In this document: piece after piece, positions 24,872 to 34,093 of the stretch
How the letters are laid out: every line of letters begins with the position of its first letter
Position numbering within the stretch: the first letter of the stretch is position 1
DNA from: Candidatus Poribacteria bacterium
GTDB taxonomy: Bacteria; Poribacteria; WGA-4E; WGA-3G
DNA: 44,589 nt
Assembly: GCA_022826805.1 (NCBI GenBank)
Contig: JAJDUH010000017.1
Span: 1-44,589, forward strand
Reading direction: 5' to 3'
The notes under the pieces: generated by a model
Told to the model about the DNA's origin: nothing
What the model saw: only the letters and a program-made list of their open reading frames with translations
Database searches by the model: none
Translations under genes and position numbers: made by a program

Positions 24872-25513
24872 ATGATTAATGGAATTATAGGCCGCAAAGT
24901 CGGCATGACGCAAGTCTTTGAGGAATCAGGAAAAGCGATACCTGCTACCGTTATTCAAGCAGGTCCGTGTTCAATTGTCCAACTTAAAACGAAGGAAAAA
25001 GACGGATATCAGGCAGTTCAGTTGAGTTTCGGTGAACAGAAAGAGAATCGTACGAATAGTCCCAAGCGCGGACACTTCGCAAAAGCTGGCGTGGATCCAG
25101 CGTTCGTCCTTCGTGAATTTCGAGTGCAAAGTCTCGATGATGTGTCCGTAGGAAATGTCGTTGATGCCAGCGTCTTTTCAGTCGGAGAGTTTGTTAACGT
25201 AACGGGAACCTCAAAAGGGCGCGGTTTCACAGGTGTGGTAAAACGCTGGGGATTTGCCGGCGGTAGGAAAAGCCACGGCGGTGAACAAGACCTCCGTCGA
25301 CCGGGTTCTATCGGCGCAAGCGCAACACCATCTCGTGTTTTTAAAGGCAAACGCATGGCAGGTCGCCACGGTGCCAAACGGCATACCGTTCAAAATCTAC
25401 CCGTGATTCAAGCCGATGCCGAGCGCAATTTATTGGTCGTTAAAGGAGCTGTTCCCGGTCCACCTAACGGTCTCCTCCTGATTAAAAAGGCATCTAAAGC
25501 ACTCAGTGCATAG
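24872..25513 (+). CDS. rplC: 50S ribosomal protein uL3
   Basis: uL3 reaches the peptidyl-transferase centre. The start ATG 24872 (MINGIIGRKVGMTQVFEESG) matches the family; an earlier in-frame start at 24815 adds an unrelated stretch. The 213 residues include VTGTSKGRGFTGVVKRWGF, SHGGEQDLRRPGSIGA and MAGRHGAKRHTVQNL, with the Gln/His-rich loop that is methylated in some bacteria. AGGAGG at 24852 lies 14 bases before the start. Confidence 0.97.
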   Translation: MINGIIGRKVGMTQVFEESGKAIPATVIQAGPCSIVQLKTKEKDGYQAVQLSFGEQKENRTNSPKRGHFAKAGVDPAFVLREFRVQSLDDVSVGNVVDASVFSVGEFVNVTGTSKGRGFTGVVKRWGFAGGRKSHGGEQDLRRPGSIGASATPSRVFKGKRMAGRHGAKRHTVQNLPVIQADAERNLLVVKGAVPGPPNGLLLIKKASKALSA

Positions 25514-25565
25514 GTCGGCAATTACTACTATTCAACGATTGCCGAGAGGAAGCAAACACACGAAT

Positions 25566-26213
25566 ATGTCAACTTTAGACGTACACAACAGGTCCGGGGA
25601 TGTCCTGCATGCAAAGGAATTAGCTAATACGTTCACCGATGCTGAGGTGAACGGTCCTGTCATTCACCAGTGTGTCGTTGCCTACCTTGCCAATCAGCGG
25701 CAAGGCTCCGCATCAACGAAGACTCGCAGTGACGTCAAGGGGAGTGGCAGAAAACTCTACCGACAAAAGGGAACCGGTAGAGCCCGTGTCGGACACGCTA
25801 AATCCCCAATTCGAGTCCATGGTGGTGTGGCATTTGGACCGCAACCCCGCAGCTACCGACAGTATACCCCCAAACGGGTCCGTCGGCTTGGACTCCACAG
25901 CGCACTCGCAGACAGGTTCCAGAATCAGCAGTGCGTTCTTGTCGAAGATTTTACGCTTGAGCGACCACGCACGAAAGACATGATTAACATACTGAATGCT
26001 GTGAACGCACAAGGGAAGGTACTGCTCATACTTGATGAACCTAACCAGAATATCCATCTGTCTGTCAGAAACATTCCTAAAGTTAATGTCTGCGCATGGA
26101 ATACGCTCAATGTTTACCAAGTTATGTGGCATGACACATTAGTAATCACAGAGAAAGCCGTTGAAAAGTTGGAATCCAAGTTCGCCAATACAGGTTCAGA
26201 GGCAGAGGGATAA
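25566..26213 (+). CDS. rplD: 50S ribosomal protein uL4
   Basis: uL4 lines the exit tunnel and in E. coli represses the S10 operon. The start ATG 25566 gives 215 residues; an in-frame frame extends back to 25506 over the end of rplC but is not conserved. The tunnel loop is recognisable: STKTRSDVKGSGRKLYRQKG, TGRARVGHAKSPIRVHGGV and FGPQPRSYR. The C-terminal alpha/beta domain contains NAQGKVLLILDEP and NTLNVYQVMWHDTLVIT. Standard position after rplC. Confidence 0.97.
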   Translation: MSTLDVHNRSGDVLHAKELANTFTDAEVNGPVIHQCVVAYLANQRQGSASTKTRSDVKGSGRKLYRQKGTGRARVGHAKSPIRVHGGVAFGPQPRSYRQYTPKRVRRLGLHSALADRFQNQQCVLVEDFTLERPRTKDMINILNAVNAQGKVLLILDEPNQNIHLSVRNIPKVNVCAWNTLNVYQVMWHDTLVITEKAVEKLESKFANTGSEAEG

Positions 26214-26218
26214 GACCG

Positions 26219-26518
26219 ATGAAAGATGTATATCAGGTTATATTACAACCGCTGATTACGGAGAAGAGCACGATTCTTCGCGAATCTAACAAGTATGCTT
26301 TTGTCGTGGATCGCAATGCAACCAAACCTCAAATTCGTCGAGCTGCAGAAGAGTTGTTCGATATTCATGGGGATGTCCTCAAGGTTCGCACAATGCATAT
26401 TCGTGGTAAACCGAAGGGTAAAATGTTGCGTTATCAGCGCGGACGTAGACCACATTGGAAGAAAGCCATTATTACGCTAAGAGAAGGCGCAACCATCCAG
26501 GCTTTTGAAGCCATATAG
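26219..26518 (+). CDS. rplW: 50S ribosomal protein uL23
   Basis: uL23 borders the tunnel exit and is a docking site for SRP and trigger factor. The 99 residues begin MKDVYQVILQPLITEKSTIL and include NKYAFVVDRNATKPQIRRAAE, then RGRRPHWKKAIITLREGATI. Five bases separate it from rplD, implying coupling. Its SRP partner Ffh is encoded earlier in the window. Confidence 0.97.
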   Translation: MKDVYQVILQPLITEKSTILRESNKYAFVVDRNATKPQIRRAAEELFDIHGDVLKVRTMHIRGKPKGKMLRYQRGRRPHWKKAIITLREGATIQAFEAI

Positions 26519-26541
26519 GATAAGCAAATAAGGAACTCACA

Positions 26542-27357
26542 GTGCCTAAAACATATTCACCTGTAACCCCAAGTCGCCGGTTTATGACCGGCTACACCTT
26601 TGAAGAGATTACTCGGAGCAAACCGGAAAAGTCTCTTGTCAAAGGCAGCAAACAGATGGCTGGGCGGAACACCAGCGGTCGCATGACGGTGAGACGCCGC
26701 GGTGGTGGGCACAAGCGCCGATATCGGATTATCGATTTCAAACGAGATAAATTTGGCGTACCCGCCAAAGTCGCCGCAATTGAATATGATCCGAACCGCT
26801 CCGCACATATAGCCCTCCTCCATTACGCTGATGGAGAGAAACGATATATTCTTGCGCCAGTTGGTGTCCAAGTCGGTGACATGTTAAGCTCAGGCGCAGA
26901 CGCAGAAATTCGGGTTGGAAATGCCTTGCCCCTTGAAAGAATTCCGCTCGGTTCTTCAATCCATAATATAGAGATGCATCCTGGTAAAGGCGGACAATTA
27001 GTACGGAGTGCTGGTACTAGTGCCTCTTTGGTTGACAGAGAAGGAAAGTACGCACGCGTCCAGCTGCCTTCAGGAGAAATTCGACTCGTTCCTGTGAAAG
27101 GTATGGCAACCCTCGGTCAGGTCGGCAACGTCAGCCAGATTGTCGTCGGAAAAGCAGGGCGTTCAAGATGGCTTGGAAAACGTCCGAAGGTCAGGGGTGT
27201 AGCGATGAACCCAATTGATCATCCGCATGGCGGGGGTGAAGGAAAGAGTTCCGGCGGTAGACATCCGGTCACACCCTGGGGGTTTCCAACCAAAGGATAT
27301 AAAACTCGGAACCCGAAGAAGAAATCGGGTCGCTACATTTTCGGAAAACGGAAGTAA
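26542..27357 (+). CDS. rplB: 50S ribosomal protein uL2
   Basis: uL2 is a core 23S-binding protein needed for subunit joining and peptidyl transfer. A GTG start at 26542 gives 271 residues. It contains [20 protein letters not shown], a [20 protein letters not shown] strand and the functionally key [20 protein letters not shown] region with its conserved His. Length is typical (about 273-276). It follows rplW by 23 bases. Confidence 0.98.
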   Translation: MPKTYSPVTPSRRFMTGYTFEEITRSKPEKSLVKGSKQMAGRNTSGRMTVRRRGGGHKRRYRIIDFKRDKFGVPAKVAAIEYDPNRSAHIALLHYADGEKRYILAPVGVQVGDMLSSGADAEIRVGNALPLERIPLGSSIHNIEMHPGKGGQLVRSAGTSASLVDREGKYARVQLPSGEIRLVPVKGMATLGQVGNVSQIVVGKAGRSRWLGKRPKVRGVAMNPIDHPHGGGEGKSSGGRHPVTPWGFPTKGYKTRNPKKKSGRYIFGKRK

Positions 27358-27419
27358 TCCTTTTCGTGGGTCGTTCATTCTGCAAGGGATTAATGTCTAC
27401 AAGATAGAGGAGAAACATA

Positions 27420-27689
27420 ATGGCGCGTTCTCTTAAAAAGGGACCTTACATAGACCCTAAACTCGTTAAGAAGATAGATGCTATGGAACGTTCTGGCAGC
27501 AAACGAGTAGTTCGTACATGGTCCCGCCGGTCAATGATCACCCCTGAGTTGGTAGGGCACACCTTAGCAATTTACAATGGGAAAAAATTTTTTCCAGTGT
27601 ATATTACGGAGAATATGGTAGGACACAAGCTCGGTGAATTTTCGCCGACCCGGACCTTCCGTTCTCACTCAATTGGTGGCGGTAGATAG
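27420..27689 (+). CDS. rpsS: 30S ribosomal protein uS19
   Basis: uS19 binds the 30S head with uS13. The 89 residues begin [20 protein letters not shown] and include [40 protein letters not shown] and TRTFRSH. GAGGAG lies shortly upstream. The spacer to rplV is 121 bases and holds no ORF or repeat that I recognise. Confidence 0.98.
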   Translation: MARSLKKGPYIDPKLVKKIDAMERSGSKRVVRTWSRRSMITPELVGHTLAIYNGKKFFPVYITENMVGHKLGEFSPTRTFRSHSIGGGR

Positions 27690-27810
27690 TTTTGTATAAC
27701 CTCGTGGATCGCAGATGCTTCGCATACCCATTCTTTATTCGGAAATGCGTTTGGGTGTTCTGCTAAGAGAAACGATGAAACCAGAAACCTGCTTTTATTA
27801 GGAGATACTG

Positions 27811-28164
27811 ATGGAAGCCAGATCCAAGATTAGGAACGCATCGGTTGCACCGCGGAAAGCACGCTTAATAGCCGATCTCGTCCGTAATCAATACGTTGAG
27901 GATGCGTTAAGTCAACTACGCTTTACGCATAAAGCCGCATCCCCTATAATTTATAAGCTGATTCAATCAGCCGCTGCTAACGCACAATATCAGGATCCGA
28001 ACATTGATATCGCAGAATTGTACATCAAAGAGATTCGGGTCGATGAGGGGGTTACGCGGAAATGGATACGGCCCCGGGCACGAGGTATGGCAAATAGGAT
28101 TCTAAAGCGCAGCAGCCATATTACCGTCGTCGTCGATGAGGAGAGTACTGAGAATGGTGAGTAA
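27811..28164 (+). CDS. rplV: 50S ribosomal protein uL22
   Basis: uL22 lines the exit tunnel with a long beta-hairpin, the site of macrolide-resistance changes in other species. The 117 residues include NASVAPRKARLIADLVRNQY, KLIQSAAANAQYQDP and the hairpin DEGVTRKWIRPRARGMANRI, where the canonical R-x-x-PRARGRA tip reads RPRARGMA. RBS TAGGAG precedes ATG 27811. Confidence 0.98.
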   Translation: MEARSKIRNASVAPRKARLIADLVRNQYVEDALSQLRFTHKAASPIIYKLIQSAAANAQYQDPNIDIAELYIKEIRVDEGVTRKWIRPRARGMANRILKRSSHITVVVDEESTENGE

Positions 28165-28246
28165 CGGCGTGTACATTTACACAGCACCACCCCAGACAAC
28201 TCAGCCTCCACGTCACGAACGGGGAAGAATCTGACAGGAGGTTTGT

Positions 28247-29053
28247 GTGGGACAAAAAACTCACCCGCGTGGATTACGCTTAGGAATCATTGAGACGTGG
28301 GATTCAAAGTGGTATAGCGAACGGGATTACGCCAAGTGGCTCCATGAAGATTTTCAGATTCAGGAGTTCGTCAAAGAGCAACTTGCGCGCGCTGGGATTT
28401 CGCGTGTTGAAGTTGAACGTGTGGCTGACCGTTGTAGTATTAATATCCATACGGCGCGTCCCGGTATTGTCATCGGCCGCCGCGGCGCAGAAGCTGAAAA
28501 ATTGCAAGCGTTACTCGAAAAGCATGTTGGATGCCCAGTCCGGATTAATGTCTCAGAAATTAGAGATCCTGAATTAGATGCTCAACTTGTCTCCGAAGCC
28601 GTCGCAACGCAAATAGAACGTCGCGCAAGTTTTAAACAGGTCATGCGACGGAATATCACAAGTTCGATTCAAGCTGGCGCCTTGGGTGTTAAGATTATGG
28701 TGAGTGGTCGACTCGATGGCAAGGAGATCGCACGCTCCGAATCCAGCCTTGAGGGACGGGTCCCCCTTCATACGCTTAGAGCCGATGTTGACTACGGATT
28801 TACCGAAGCAAATACAACTTACGGTAAAATTGGCGTCAAAACATGGATCTTCAAGGGCGAAATTATTGGTGTCCCTGATAAGCTAAAAGGTGTCTCATCT
28901 GCTCGTCGTCAACCTGGACAGCGTGAAGACACCGGCTCCCAACGTCCAGACCGTCGCCAAGGCTCGCGCTCCGGACAACCCGGAGGACAGGGCAGAGGAA
29001 GAGGACGGCGCCGGCAACGTCGCCCCCGTGGCGATTCCGGCAGTAATTCATAA
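28247..29053 (+). CDS. rpsC: 30S ribosomal protein uS3 with Arg/Gly-rich C-terminal extension
   Basis: uS3 forms part of the mRNA entry tunnel. A GTG start after AGGAGG gives 268 residues. The core is canonical: MGQKTHPRGLRLGIIETWDS, the KH domain with VIGRRGAEAEKLQ, QIERRASFKQVMRRNI and GKIGVKTWIFKGEI. After about residue 222 a tail rich in Gly, Arg, Gln and Asp (RRQGSRSGQPGGQGRGRGRR) extends the protein by some 40 residues beyond the E. coli form (233). Such tails occur in several phyla and may contact mRNA. Confidence 0.98.
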   Translation: MGQKTHPRGLRLGIIETWDSKWYSERDYAKWLHEDFQIQEFVKEQLARAGISRVEVERVADRCSINIHTARPGIVIGRRGAEAEKLQALLEKHVGCPVRINVSEIRDPELDAQLVSEAVATQIERRASFKQVMRRNITSSIQAGALGVKIMVSGRLDGKEIARSESSLEGRVPLHTLRADVDYGFTEANTTYGKIGVKTWIFKGEIIGVPDKLKGVSSARRQPGQREDTGSQRPDRRQGSRSGQPGGQGRGRGRRRQRRPRGDSGSNS

Positions 29054-29086
29054 CGCCACTGACATATTAGTAAGGAGACATTTAAG

Positions 29087-29500
29087 GTGTTAATGCCCAA
29101 ACGCGTGATGCACCGGAATGTGCATCGCGGAAAACGCCGTGGAAAACCGATCCGAGGTTCAAAAATTAGTTTCGGCGAATACGGATTACAAGCAATGGAA
29201 GCTGGCTGGGTCACAAGTAATCAGATCGAGTCCGCTCGTATCGCAATTACTAGGCACGTACGCCGCGGTGGAAAACTTTGGATCAAAATTTTTCCGCATA
29301 AACCAGTTAGTAAAAAACCTGCTGAAACGCGCATGGGGAGTGGTAAAAAGGGGCCCCCTGAATTTTGGGTCGCTGTCGTCAAACCCGGCAGAATCCTTTA
29401 TGAATTGAGTGGCGTTTCGCTTGAGGATGCAAAAGGGGCGTTCGCACGAGCCGCCCACAAATTGCCAGTCAAGACTAAATTTGTTGCACGGAATGAGTAA
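29087..29500 (+). CDS. rplP: 50S ribosomal protein uL16
   Basis: uL16 helps place A-site tRNA and is assembled late. The GTG start at 29087 reads as MLMPKRV, the usual family start, nine bases after AAGGAG. ATG 29093 is the alternative. The 137 residues include [20 protein letters not shown], the [20 protein letters not shown] stretch and [20 protein letters not shown]. The Arg that some bacteria hydroxylate lies in the RMGSGKG-type loop. Confidence 0.97.
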   Translation: MLMPKRVMHRNVHRGKRRGKPIRGSKISFGEYGLQAMEAGWVTSNQIESARIAITRHVRRGGKLWIKIFPHKPVSKKPAETRMGSGKKGPPEFWVAVVKPGRILYELSGVSLEDAKGAFARAAHKLPVKTKFVARNE

Positions 29501-29584
29501 TTTCGTCTGCGACTCCGATTGGAGAAACTACCGCTCGTGCACACCGCGCGGTAGTTTTGACAGCACACAAGGAGGATCGGATAA

Positions 29585-29773
29585 ATGAGAGCGGATGAAC
29601 TACGCGGTAAAACAACCGAAGAATTGGAAAGTGAACTACAATCTCTGAAAGAGACACTGTTTAACCAGAGATTCCGAAGTATCTTAGGGCAACAAGAGGA
29701 CACAACACGCATCGGTAAAATTCGCAAGGACATCGCACGTGTGCAAACTGTCCTACGAGGGCGTTCACAATAG
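29585..29773 (+). CDS. rpmC: 50S ribosomal protein uL29
   Basis: This two-helix protein sits near the tunnel exit next to uL23. The 62 residues (MRADELRGKTTEELESELQS, then LKETLFNQRFRSILGQQEDT) match the family in length and pattern, with RIGKIRKDIARVQTVL as the second helix. AGGAGG is 10 bases upstream of ATG 29585. It keeps its place between rplP and rpsQ. Confidence 0.97.
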   Translation: MRADELRGKTTEELESELQSLKETLFNQRFRSILGQQEDTTRIGKIRKDIARVQTVLRGRSQ

Positions 29774-29813
29774 GCGGAAGTCATAATTGTTTTGGCTGGT
29801 TTGGAGGATAAAG

Positions 29814-30089
29814 TTGGACGAAAAAAGGCGAGGACATCGCAAATCCCGGACAGGTCTTGTTACAAGCAGCAGCATGGACAAAACTGTTGCAGTCTCACTT
29901 GTGCGGCGTTATCAACATCCCCTTTATAAAAAGGTAGTCCGGAAAACGAAGAAAATTCTGGCTCACGATGAACAGAATAGTTGTAATGTCGGTGACGTGG
30001 TACAGGTTGTTGAAGCCCGACCGCTGAGCCGTCGGAAGCGATGGCGGGTCCAAACGATAGTGAGCTCGGTGCAACCCGCAAATGATTAA
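29814..30089 (+). CDS. rpsQ: 30S ribosomal protein uS17
   Basis: uS17 is an early 16S rRNA binder. TTG 29814 was chosen: it follows GGAGG (29803-29807) by six bases and gives the expected start before [21 protein letters not shown] longer frame from 29787 would contain the Shine-Dalgarno. The 91 residues include [20 protein letters not shown], the [20 protein letters not shown] stretch and LSRRKRWRV. The spacer to rplN is 152 bases with no recognised feature. Confidence 0.96.
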   Translation: MDEKRRGHRKSRTGLVTSSSMDKTVAVSLVRRYQHPLYKKVVRKTKKILAHDEQNSCNVGDVVQVVEARPLSRRKRWRVQTIVSSVQPAND

Positions 30090-30241
30090 GTACCGCTGCA
30101 ACCAGGGCGCGTCATTTCTGCAATGTGTATGGAGCAAAAGACGCGACAGCAGCGGCTTGGTACTTGAGAGGGAAGGGTTTCATCCCTACTCTGGTGGCTC
30201 CGAAGCCAACAATTTGGAAAGCACTGGAGGAGGATACAAAG

Positions 30242-30610
30242 ATGGTTCAATCATACACTCGATTAACCTGTGCCGACAATACAGGCGCAAGGAAGTTAAT
30301 GTGCATTAGTGTGTTAGGCGGAACCCGTCGTCGCTATGCCCGTGTAGGCGATGTAATTGTGGCAAGCATCAAGGAAGCAGTACCTAATACATCGGTGAAG
30401 GCTGGCGAGGTTGTTCGCGCAGTTGTTGTACGCACGACCAAAGAATATCGACGCCCAGACGGTTCATATATCAAATTCGACCAGAACGCAGCGGTTCTCA
30501 TTGATCCACAGAACCAACCGCGTGGCACACGTATCTTCGGACCCGTCGCGCGCGAACTCAGAGAAAAGGCGTTTACCCGAATCGTCTCGCTCGCCCCTGA
30601 AGTTATTTAG
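30242..30610 (+). CDS. rplN: 50S ribosomal protein uL14
   Basis: uL14 contacts 16S rRNA at the subunit interface and is the target of RsfS. The start ATG 30242 ([20 protein letters not shown]) lies eight bases after GGAGG; the in-frame stretch upstream to 30125 is unrelated. The 122 residues include [40 protein letters not shown] and [20 protein letters not shown]. First gene of the spc-type cluster. Confidence 0.98.
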   Translation: MVQSYTRLTCADNTGARKLMCISVLGGTRRRYARVGDVIVASIKEAVPNTSVKAGEVVRAVVVRTTKEYRRPDGSYIKFDQNAAVLIDPQNQPRGTRIFGPVARELREKAFTRIVSLAPEVI

Positions 30611-30620
30611 GAGGACAATT

Positions 30621-30854
30621 GTGGCACGGCAAAAACTGCATATCAAGAAAGATGACACAGTAGTGGTTCTCAGTGGGCAAGACCGTGGAAAACAAGGCGT
30701 CGTTTTGGAGGTATACCCTCAAAAACAACGAGCTGTTGTTGAAGGTATTCATATTGTGACACGCCACCTCCGACCAAATCAAATGGGACAAGGTGGAGTC
30801 GTCGAACGCGAAGGTACTATTCATGTTTCCAACCTCAAAAAGGTTGATGCCTAA
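30621..30854 (+). CDS. rplX: 50S ribosomal protein uL24, short form
   Basis: uL24 initiates 50S assembly and lies near the tunnel exit. A GTG start ten bases after uL14 follows AGGAGG. The KOW motif is present (DDTVVVLSGQDRGKQGVVLE), as is GIHIVTRHLRPNQMGQGG and a final HVSNLKKVDA. The protein stops at 77 residues, whereas most bacterial uL24 (about 100-105) continue with a DPKTGKPTRVG-type strand and basic tail. No continuation is visible in any frame after 30854, so the truncation is not a simple frameshift. Confidence 0.95.
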   Translation: MARQKLHIKKDDTVVVLSGQDRGKQGVVLEVYPQKQRAVVEGIHIVTRHLRPNQMGQGGVVEREGTIHVSNLKKVDA

Positions 30855-30943
30855 GCGCAACACAACACTCCACATGCTGTAGACCCGGCGTGCTTTCAAC
30901 GCACAACGCACGGAATATGCAATCTCTATAGGATATTAGGCTC

Positions 30944-31483
30944 ATGAGCCCTTTTAAAGAATTTTATCAAACGGAAATCATGCCCGCATTACTAAAGCAT
31001 TTTAGCTATGAGAATGTGATGCAGATTCCGAAACTCGACAAAATCACACTCAATATTGGGGTAGGAGAGGCGATTCAAAACCCGAAGGCATTAGAAGATG
31101 CCGTTGAAGAGTTGACGCTCATCGCAGGTCAACGCGCAATCATCACCCATGCCAAAAAGTCGGTTTCTGCCTTTAAAGTCAGGGAAGGTATGGCGATCGG
31201 ATGCAAGGTTACCCTGAGACATGAACGCATGTATGAATTCTTCAACCGTCTCGTTAACGTCGTCCTCCCCCAGATTCGCGACTTTCGTGGCGTGTCACCC
31301 GACGCTTTTGATGGTCGTGGTAATTACTCCATCGGACTAACTGAACAGTTAATCTTCCCGGAAATTGACTACGACCGAGTTAGCGATATCCGCGGGATGA
31401 ACATAACAGTTGTTACAACCGCACCAACCGACGAAGAAGGACGCGAGTTGTTACGGTTATTGGGAGTGCCGTTCCGACAATAG
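30944..31483 (+). CDS. rplE: 50S ribosomal protein uL5
   Basis: uL5 binds 5S rRNA and contacts P-site tRNA. The 179 residues are standard: [78 protein letters not shown] and [13 protein letters not shown]. It follows a 89-base gap after uL24. The ATG at 30944 fits family length. Confidence 0.98.
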   Translation: MSPFKEFYQTEIMPALLKHFSYENVMQIPKLDKITLNIGVGEAIQNPKALEDAVEELTLIAGQRAIITHAKKSVSAFKVREGMAIGCKVTLRHERMYEFFNRLVNVVLPQIRDFRGVSPDAFDGRGNYSIGLTEQLIFPEIDYDRVSDIRGMNITVVTTAPTDEEGRELLRLLGVPFRQ

Positions 31484-31614
31484 ATAAGTTTGGAACCCCG
31501 AGATGAGGTCCTGTCGCGAATATTCTCGATTGTTTCCCTCTATCCGCAGTTAATTCCGACATCCGGATGTATTGGGAGCGGACATTACGGATAAAACGGA
31601 AAGGAGCATCAAAG

Positions 31615-31800
31615 TTGGCAAGTAAATCATGGATTGCTAAACAAGCAAGAACCCCGCGATTCCGAACCCGACAGTACAGCCGTTGCAAAAGTTGCGGCAG
31701 ATCGCGTGGGTATCTGCGCAAGTTCGAATTGTGTCGTATCTGTTTTCGCCTCTACGCCCGCGCCGGTAAAATCCCTGGCGTTCGAAAAGCAAGTTGGTAG
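31615..31800 (+). CDS. rpsN: 30S ribosomal protein uS14, zinc-binding (type Z)
   Basis: The TTG start at 31615 is eight bases after AAGGAG (31601-31606) and gives the family start [16 protein letters not shown]. The 61-residue short form carries the zinc ribbon [20 protein letters not shown] with two CxxC pairs, and ends [11 protein letters not shown]. It is the Zn2+ (C+) version rather than the zinc-free long form. A longer frame from 31567 lacks conservation. Confidence 0.97.
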   Translation: MASKSWIAKQARTPRFRTRQYSRCKSCGRSRGYLRKFELCRICFRLYARAGKIPGVRKASW

Positions 31801-31888
31801 AAAACTCAACCCAGCTGCCCCGTAAGTACAAGAAAATACCGGGCGCAGCGGATATTGAAAAATGAGAATGAAATAAGGAGAATCTTTC

Positions 31889-32290
31889 ATGTCGATGACC
31901 GATCCGATTGCAGATATGCTCACTCGTATCCGCAATGCCAATATGGCAGGACATGAACGCGTTGAAATCCCCTCTTCAAAAGTCAAACTGGAGATCGCAC
32001 GCATCTTGTCGGAAGAAGGTTTCATCCGAAACTATCGCTTGATTGAAGATGGAAAACAGGGGATTTTAAGAATCTACTTGAAATACGGAAACACGAAAAA
32101 AGAGAAGGTCATCACTAATCTCAGACGTATCAGCAAACCAGGCAGACGTGTTTACGCGAAATCCGATGGTTTACCCCGTGTTTACGGTGGACTCGGTATT
32201 GCTATTTTGTCGACATCCAGCGGCCTAAAAACCATACCAGAGTGCCGCCGAGAGAAAATCGGAGGCGAAGTCCTCTGCTACGTCTGGTAA
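31889..32290 (+). CDS. rpsH: 30S ribosomal protein uS8
   Basis: uS8 binds the central domain of 16S rRNA and in E. coli represses the spc operon. The 133 residues begin [20 protein letters not shown] and include [36 protein letters not shown], then [20 protein letters not shown] and [18 protein letters not shown]. The usual STS loop is seen as [15 protein letters not shown] precedes the ATG. Confidence 0.98.
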   Translation: MSMTDPIADMLTRIRNANMAGHERVEIPSSKVKLEIARILSEEGFIRNYRLIEDGKQGILRIYLKYGNTKKEKVITNLRRISKPGRRVYAKSDGLPRVYGGLGIAILSTSSGLKTIPECRREKIGGEVLCYVW

Positions 32291-32327
32291 GATTTTCGAT
32301 GTATCTCAGCGAATTGGGAGACATAGC

Positions 32328-32894
32328 ATGTCACGTATTGGACTCAAACCGATTCCAGTGCCCGATAAAGTGGAGATCGCTTTAAACAAAGGCAATGTCC
32401 AAGTCGATGGACCCAAAGGCAGCCTTAATTGGAATCTGCCCGAAGGCATTGATGTGGCACTTGACGAAAACGTACTAACCGTCCAAAGAAACAGTGAGCT
32501 TAAACGGTACAAAGCCTTGCATGGATTGGCACGCAGCCTCATCGCTAACATGGTTACAGGTGTTTTGGAGGGCTTTGAGAAGAAGCTCCGAGTCGTCGGG
32601 ACAGGATACCGTGCGGAAGTCAATCGTGAGAACAACTTGGTTCTTGATGTCGGATATTCGCACGCTGTTACTTATGTGCCACCTGAAGGGATAACACTCA
32701 GCGTTGAAGCCTCCGAGAATATAGATGGACAGGCACATACTCCTATTGTTGTTGCTGGTATTGACAAGCAAGTGGTTGGACAAGTGGCGGCTTCAATTCG
32801 TCAAATCAAAAAACCTGATATTTATAAGCCTTGTAAAGGCATTCGTTACGATGGTGAACGCGTCCGAGATAAAGAAGGAAAAGCTGCTGTCTAA
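32328..32894 (+). CDS. rplF: 50S ribosomal protein uL6
   Basis: uL6 lies near the factor-binding site. The 188 residues show two repeats of the uL6 fold: MSRIGLKPIPVPDKVEIALN at the start, HGLARSLIANMVTGVLEGFE in the first domain, and AASIRQIKKPDIYKPCKGIR with the final YDGERVRDKEGK. Length is near the usual 177-180. The spacing to rpsH is 37 bases. Confidence 0.98.
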   Translation: MSRIGLKPIPVPDKVEIALNKGNVQVDGPKGSLNWNLPEGIDVALDENVLTVQRNSELKRYKALHGLARSLIANMVTGVLEGFEKKLRVVGTGYRAEVNRENNLVLDVGYSHAVTYVPPEGITLSVEASENIDGQAHTPIVVAGIDKQVVGQVAASIRQIKKPDIYKPCKGIRYDGERVRDKEGKAAV

Positions 32895-32976
32895 CGTAAT
32901 TGTACATTACGCGCTATAGAGCGAAATTTTCAAATCAGCTGCAATAAATGCGCACCTATTGTGATAAGGAGACCTC

Positions 32977-33345
32977 TTGACACTTATAAAAAAGAAACGG
33001 ATGAGCCATTTACGGCGCCGCAAGCGTATCCGCCAAAAAATTAGTGGCACCGGCAACAGACCAAGACTCTCTGTTTTCCGAAGCTTAAAACATATCTATG
33101 CGCAACTCATTGATGATGAACTTGGCGTGACGATCACTGAAGCCTCCACCTTATCACCGGAGTTGAAGAAAATAGTCGAAAAAGGCGGTAATATAGAAGC
33201 AGCCCAACGAGTTGGAGCACTTCTCGCACAGAAAGCCAAGCAACATGAAATTGAGGTCGCTATCTTTGACCGGGGCGGACATCTCTATCATGGGCGCATA
33301 AAAGCTCTCGCAGAAGCCGCGAGGGAAGAGGGACTGAAGTTCTAA
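32977..33345 (+). CDS. rplR: 50S ribosomal protein uL18
   Basis: uL18 anchors 5S rRNA together with uL5. A TTG start after AAGGAG gives [20 protein letters not shown]. The 122 residues include [20 protein letters not shown], a variable middle and the family ending [20 protein letters not shown] with EEGLKF. Position between rplF and rpsE is canonical. Confidence 0.97.
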   Translation: MTLIKKKRMSHLRRRKRIRQKISGTGNRPRLSVFRSLKHIYAQLIDDELGVTITEASTLSPELKKIVEKGGNIEAAQRVGALLAQKAKQHEIEVAIFDRGGHLYHGRIKALAEAAREEGLKF

Positions 33346-33431
33346 TTGTCCCGCAACCTGGATTCTGTCACCGTATCCGCTGCACATAGGCACAAACGAT
33401 GAACAGAACCGATATCGGATAGGAGTTTTTT

Positions 33432-33944
33432 TTGCTGAAAGATAAAATCAATCCTGACGAATATGAATTTGAGGAACACATGATTACCATCAACCGTGTC
33501 ATGCGAGTTGGTAAAGGGCGACGAACCCCCAGCTTTAACTCCCTTACGGTTGTTGGTAATCGGGACGGTATCGTTGGTATCGGATTTGGCAGCGCGAGTG
33601 AAGTGCCTGGTGCACTCCGCAAAAGCTTCGCTGATGCCCGAAAAAATCTAATTCGGGTGCCGATTACTAACGGAACACTCCCACATGAGGTTATCAGCGA
33701 ATTCAAATCCGCAAAAGTTTTGCTAAAACCGGCGAGTCCCGGAACAGGTATCATTGCTGGACCCGCGACGCGTGCTATTTTGGAATTCGCAGGCGTACGT
33801 GATGCGCTAACAAAATGCCTCTCCTCTCGGAATATGAAAAATATTGCCGAAGCTACTATGTTAGGGTTGAAGCAACTCAAAGACGTCAATGAAGTGGCAC
33901 GGCTACGAGATCTGTCGGTCGAAGAACTACTGAAGAAACGCTAA
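33432..33944 (+). CDS. rpsE: 30S ribosomal protein uS5
   Basis: uS5 lines the mRNA entry channel and affects accuracy. The TTG start follows AGGAG. The 170 residues contain INRVMRVGKGRRTPSFNSLT, VVGNRDGIVGIGFGSASEVP, LLKPASPGTGIIAGPATRAI and LEFAGVRDALTKCLSSRN. In the loop that carries spectinomycin-resistance substitutions in other bacteria the sequence is VGKGRRTPSF. rpmD, which usually follows, is absent; the 149-base spacer holds hairpins instead. Confidence 0.97.
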   Translation: MLKDKINPDEYEFEEHMITINRVMRVGKGRRTPSFNSLTVVGNRDGIVGIGFGSASEVPGALRKSFADARKNLIRVPITNGTLPHEVISEFKSAKVLLKPASPGTGIIAGPATRAILEFAGVRDALTKCLSSRNMKNIAEATMLGLKQLKDVNEVARLRDLSVEELLKKR

Positions 33945-34062
33945 TTGATTGTTGGTTGTCAGTCGCCTGCTGCGCAGGCTTTCAGTGGTCAGTAACTCGT
34001 TTGTGGCAGGACAAACGCTTGCAACCGCTATGCGCTTACCTGATGACTGACAACCGTTGAAA
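33945..34062. repeat. Palindromic repeats in the rpsE-rplO spacer
   Basis: GCCTGC-TGC-GCAGGC (33965-33979) is flanked by TTGTCAGTC and TTTCAGTGGTCAGTAA. A second hairpin, CGTTTGT-GGCAGG-ACAAACG, follows at about 33999-34018. The CAGT/GTCAGT-type flanks recur in other spacers of this window. No uL30 frame is present. Confidence 0.7.
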
Positions 34063-34093
34063 AAGGAGGCGGGGTTTCCACCCCGAAGATTAA
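34063..34093 (+). promoter_or_regulatory. Shine-Dalgarno/start separated by a hairpin (rplO)
   Basis: AAGGAGG (34063-34069) is followed by a CGGGG-TTTCCA-CCCCG hairpin (34070-34085) and then eight bases before ATG 34094. The linear spacing of 24 bases is too long for efficient initiation, but a folded hairpin would bring the Shine-Dalgarno to an effective eight bases. Initiation may therefore depend on this structure. Confidence 0.7.
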
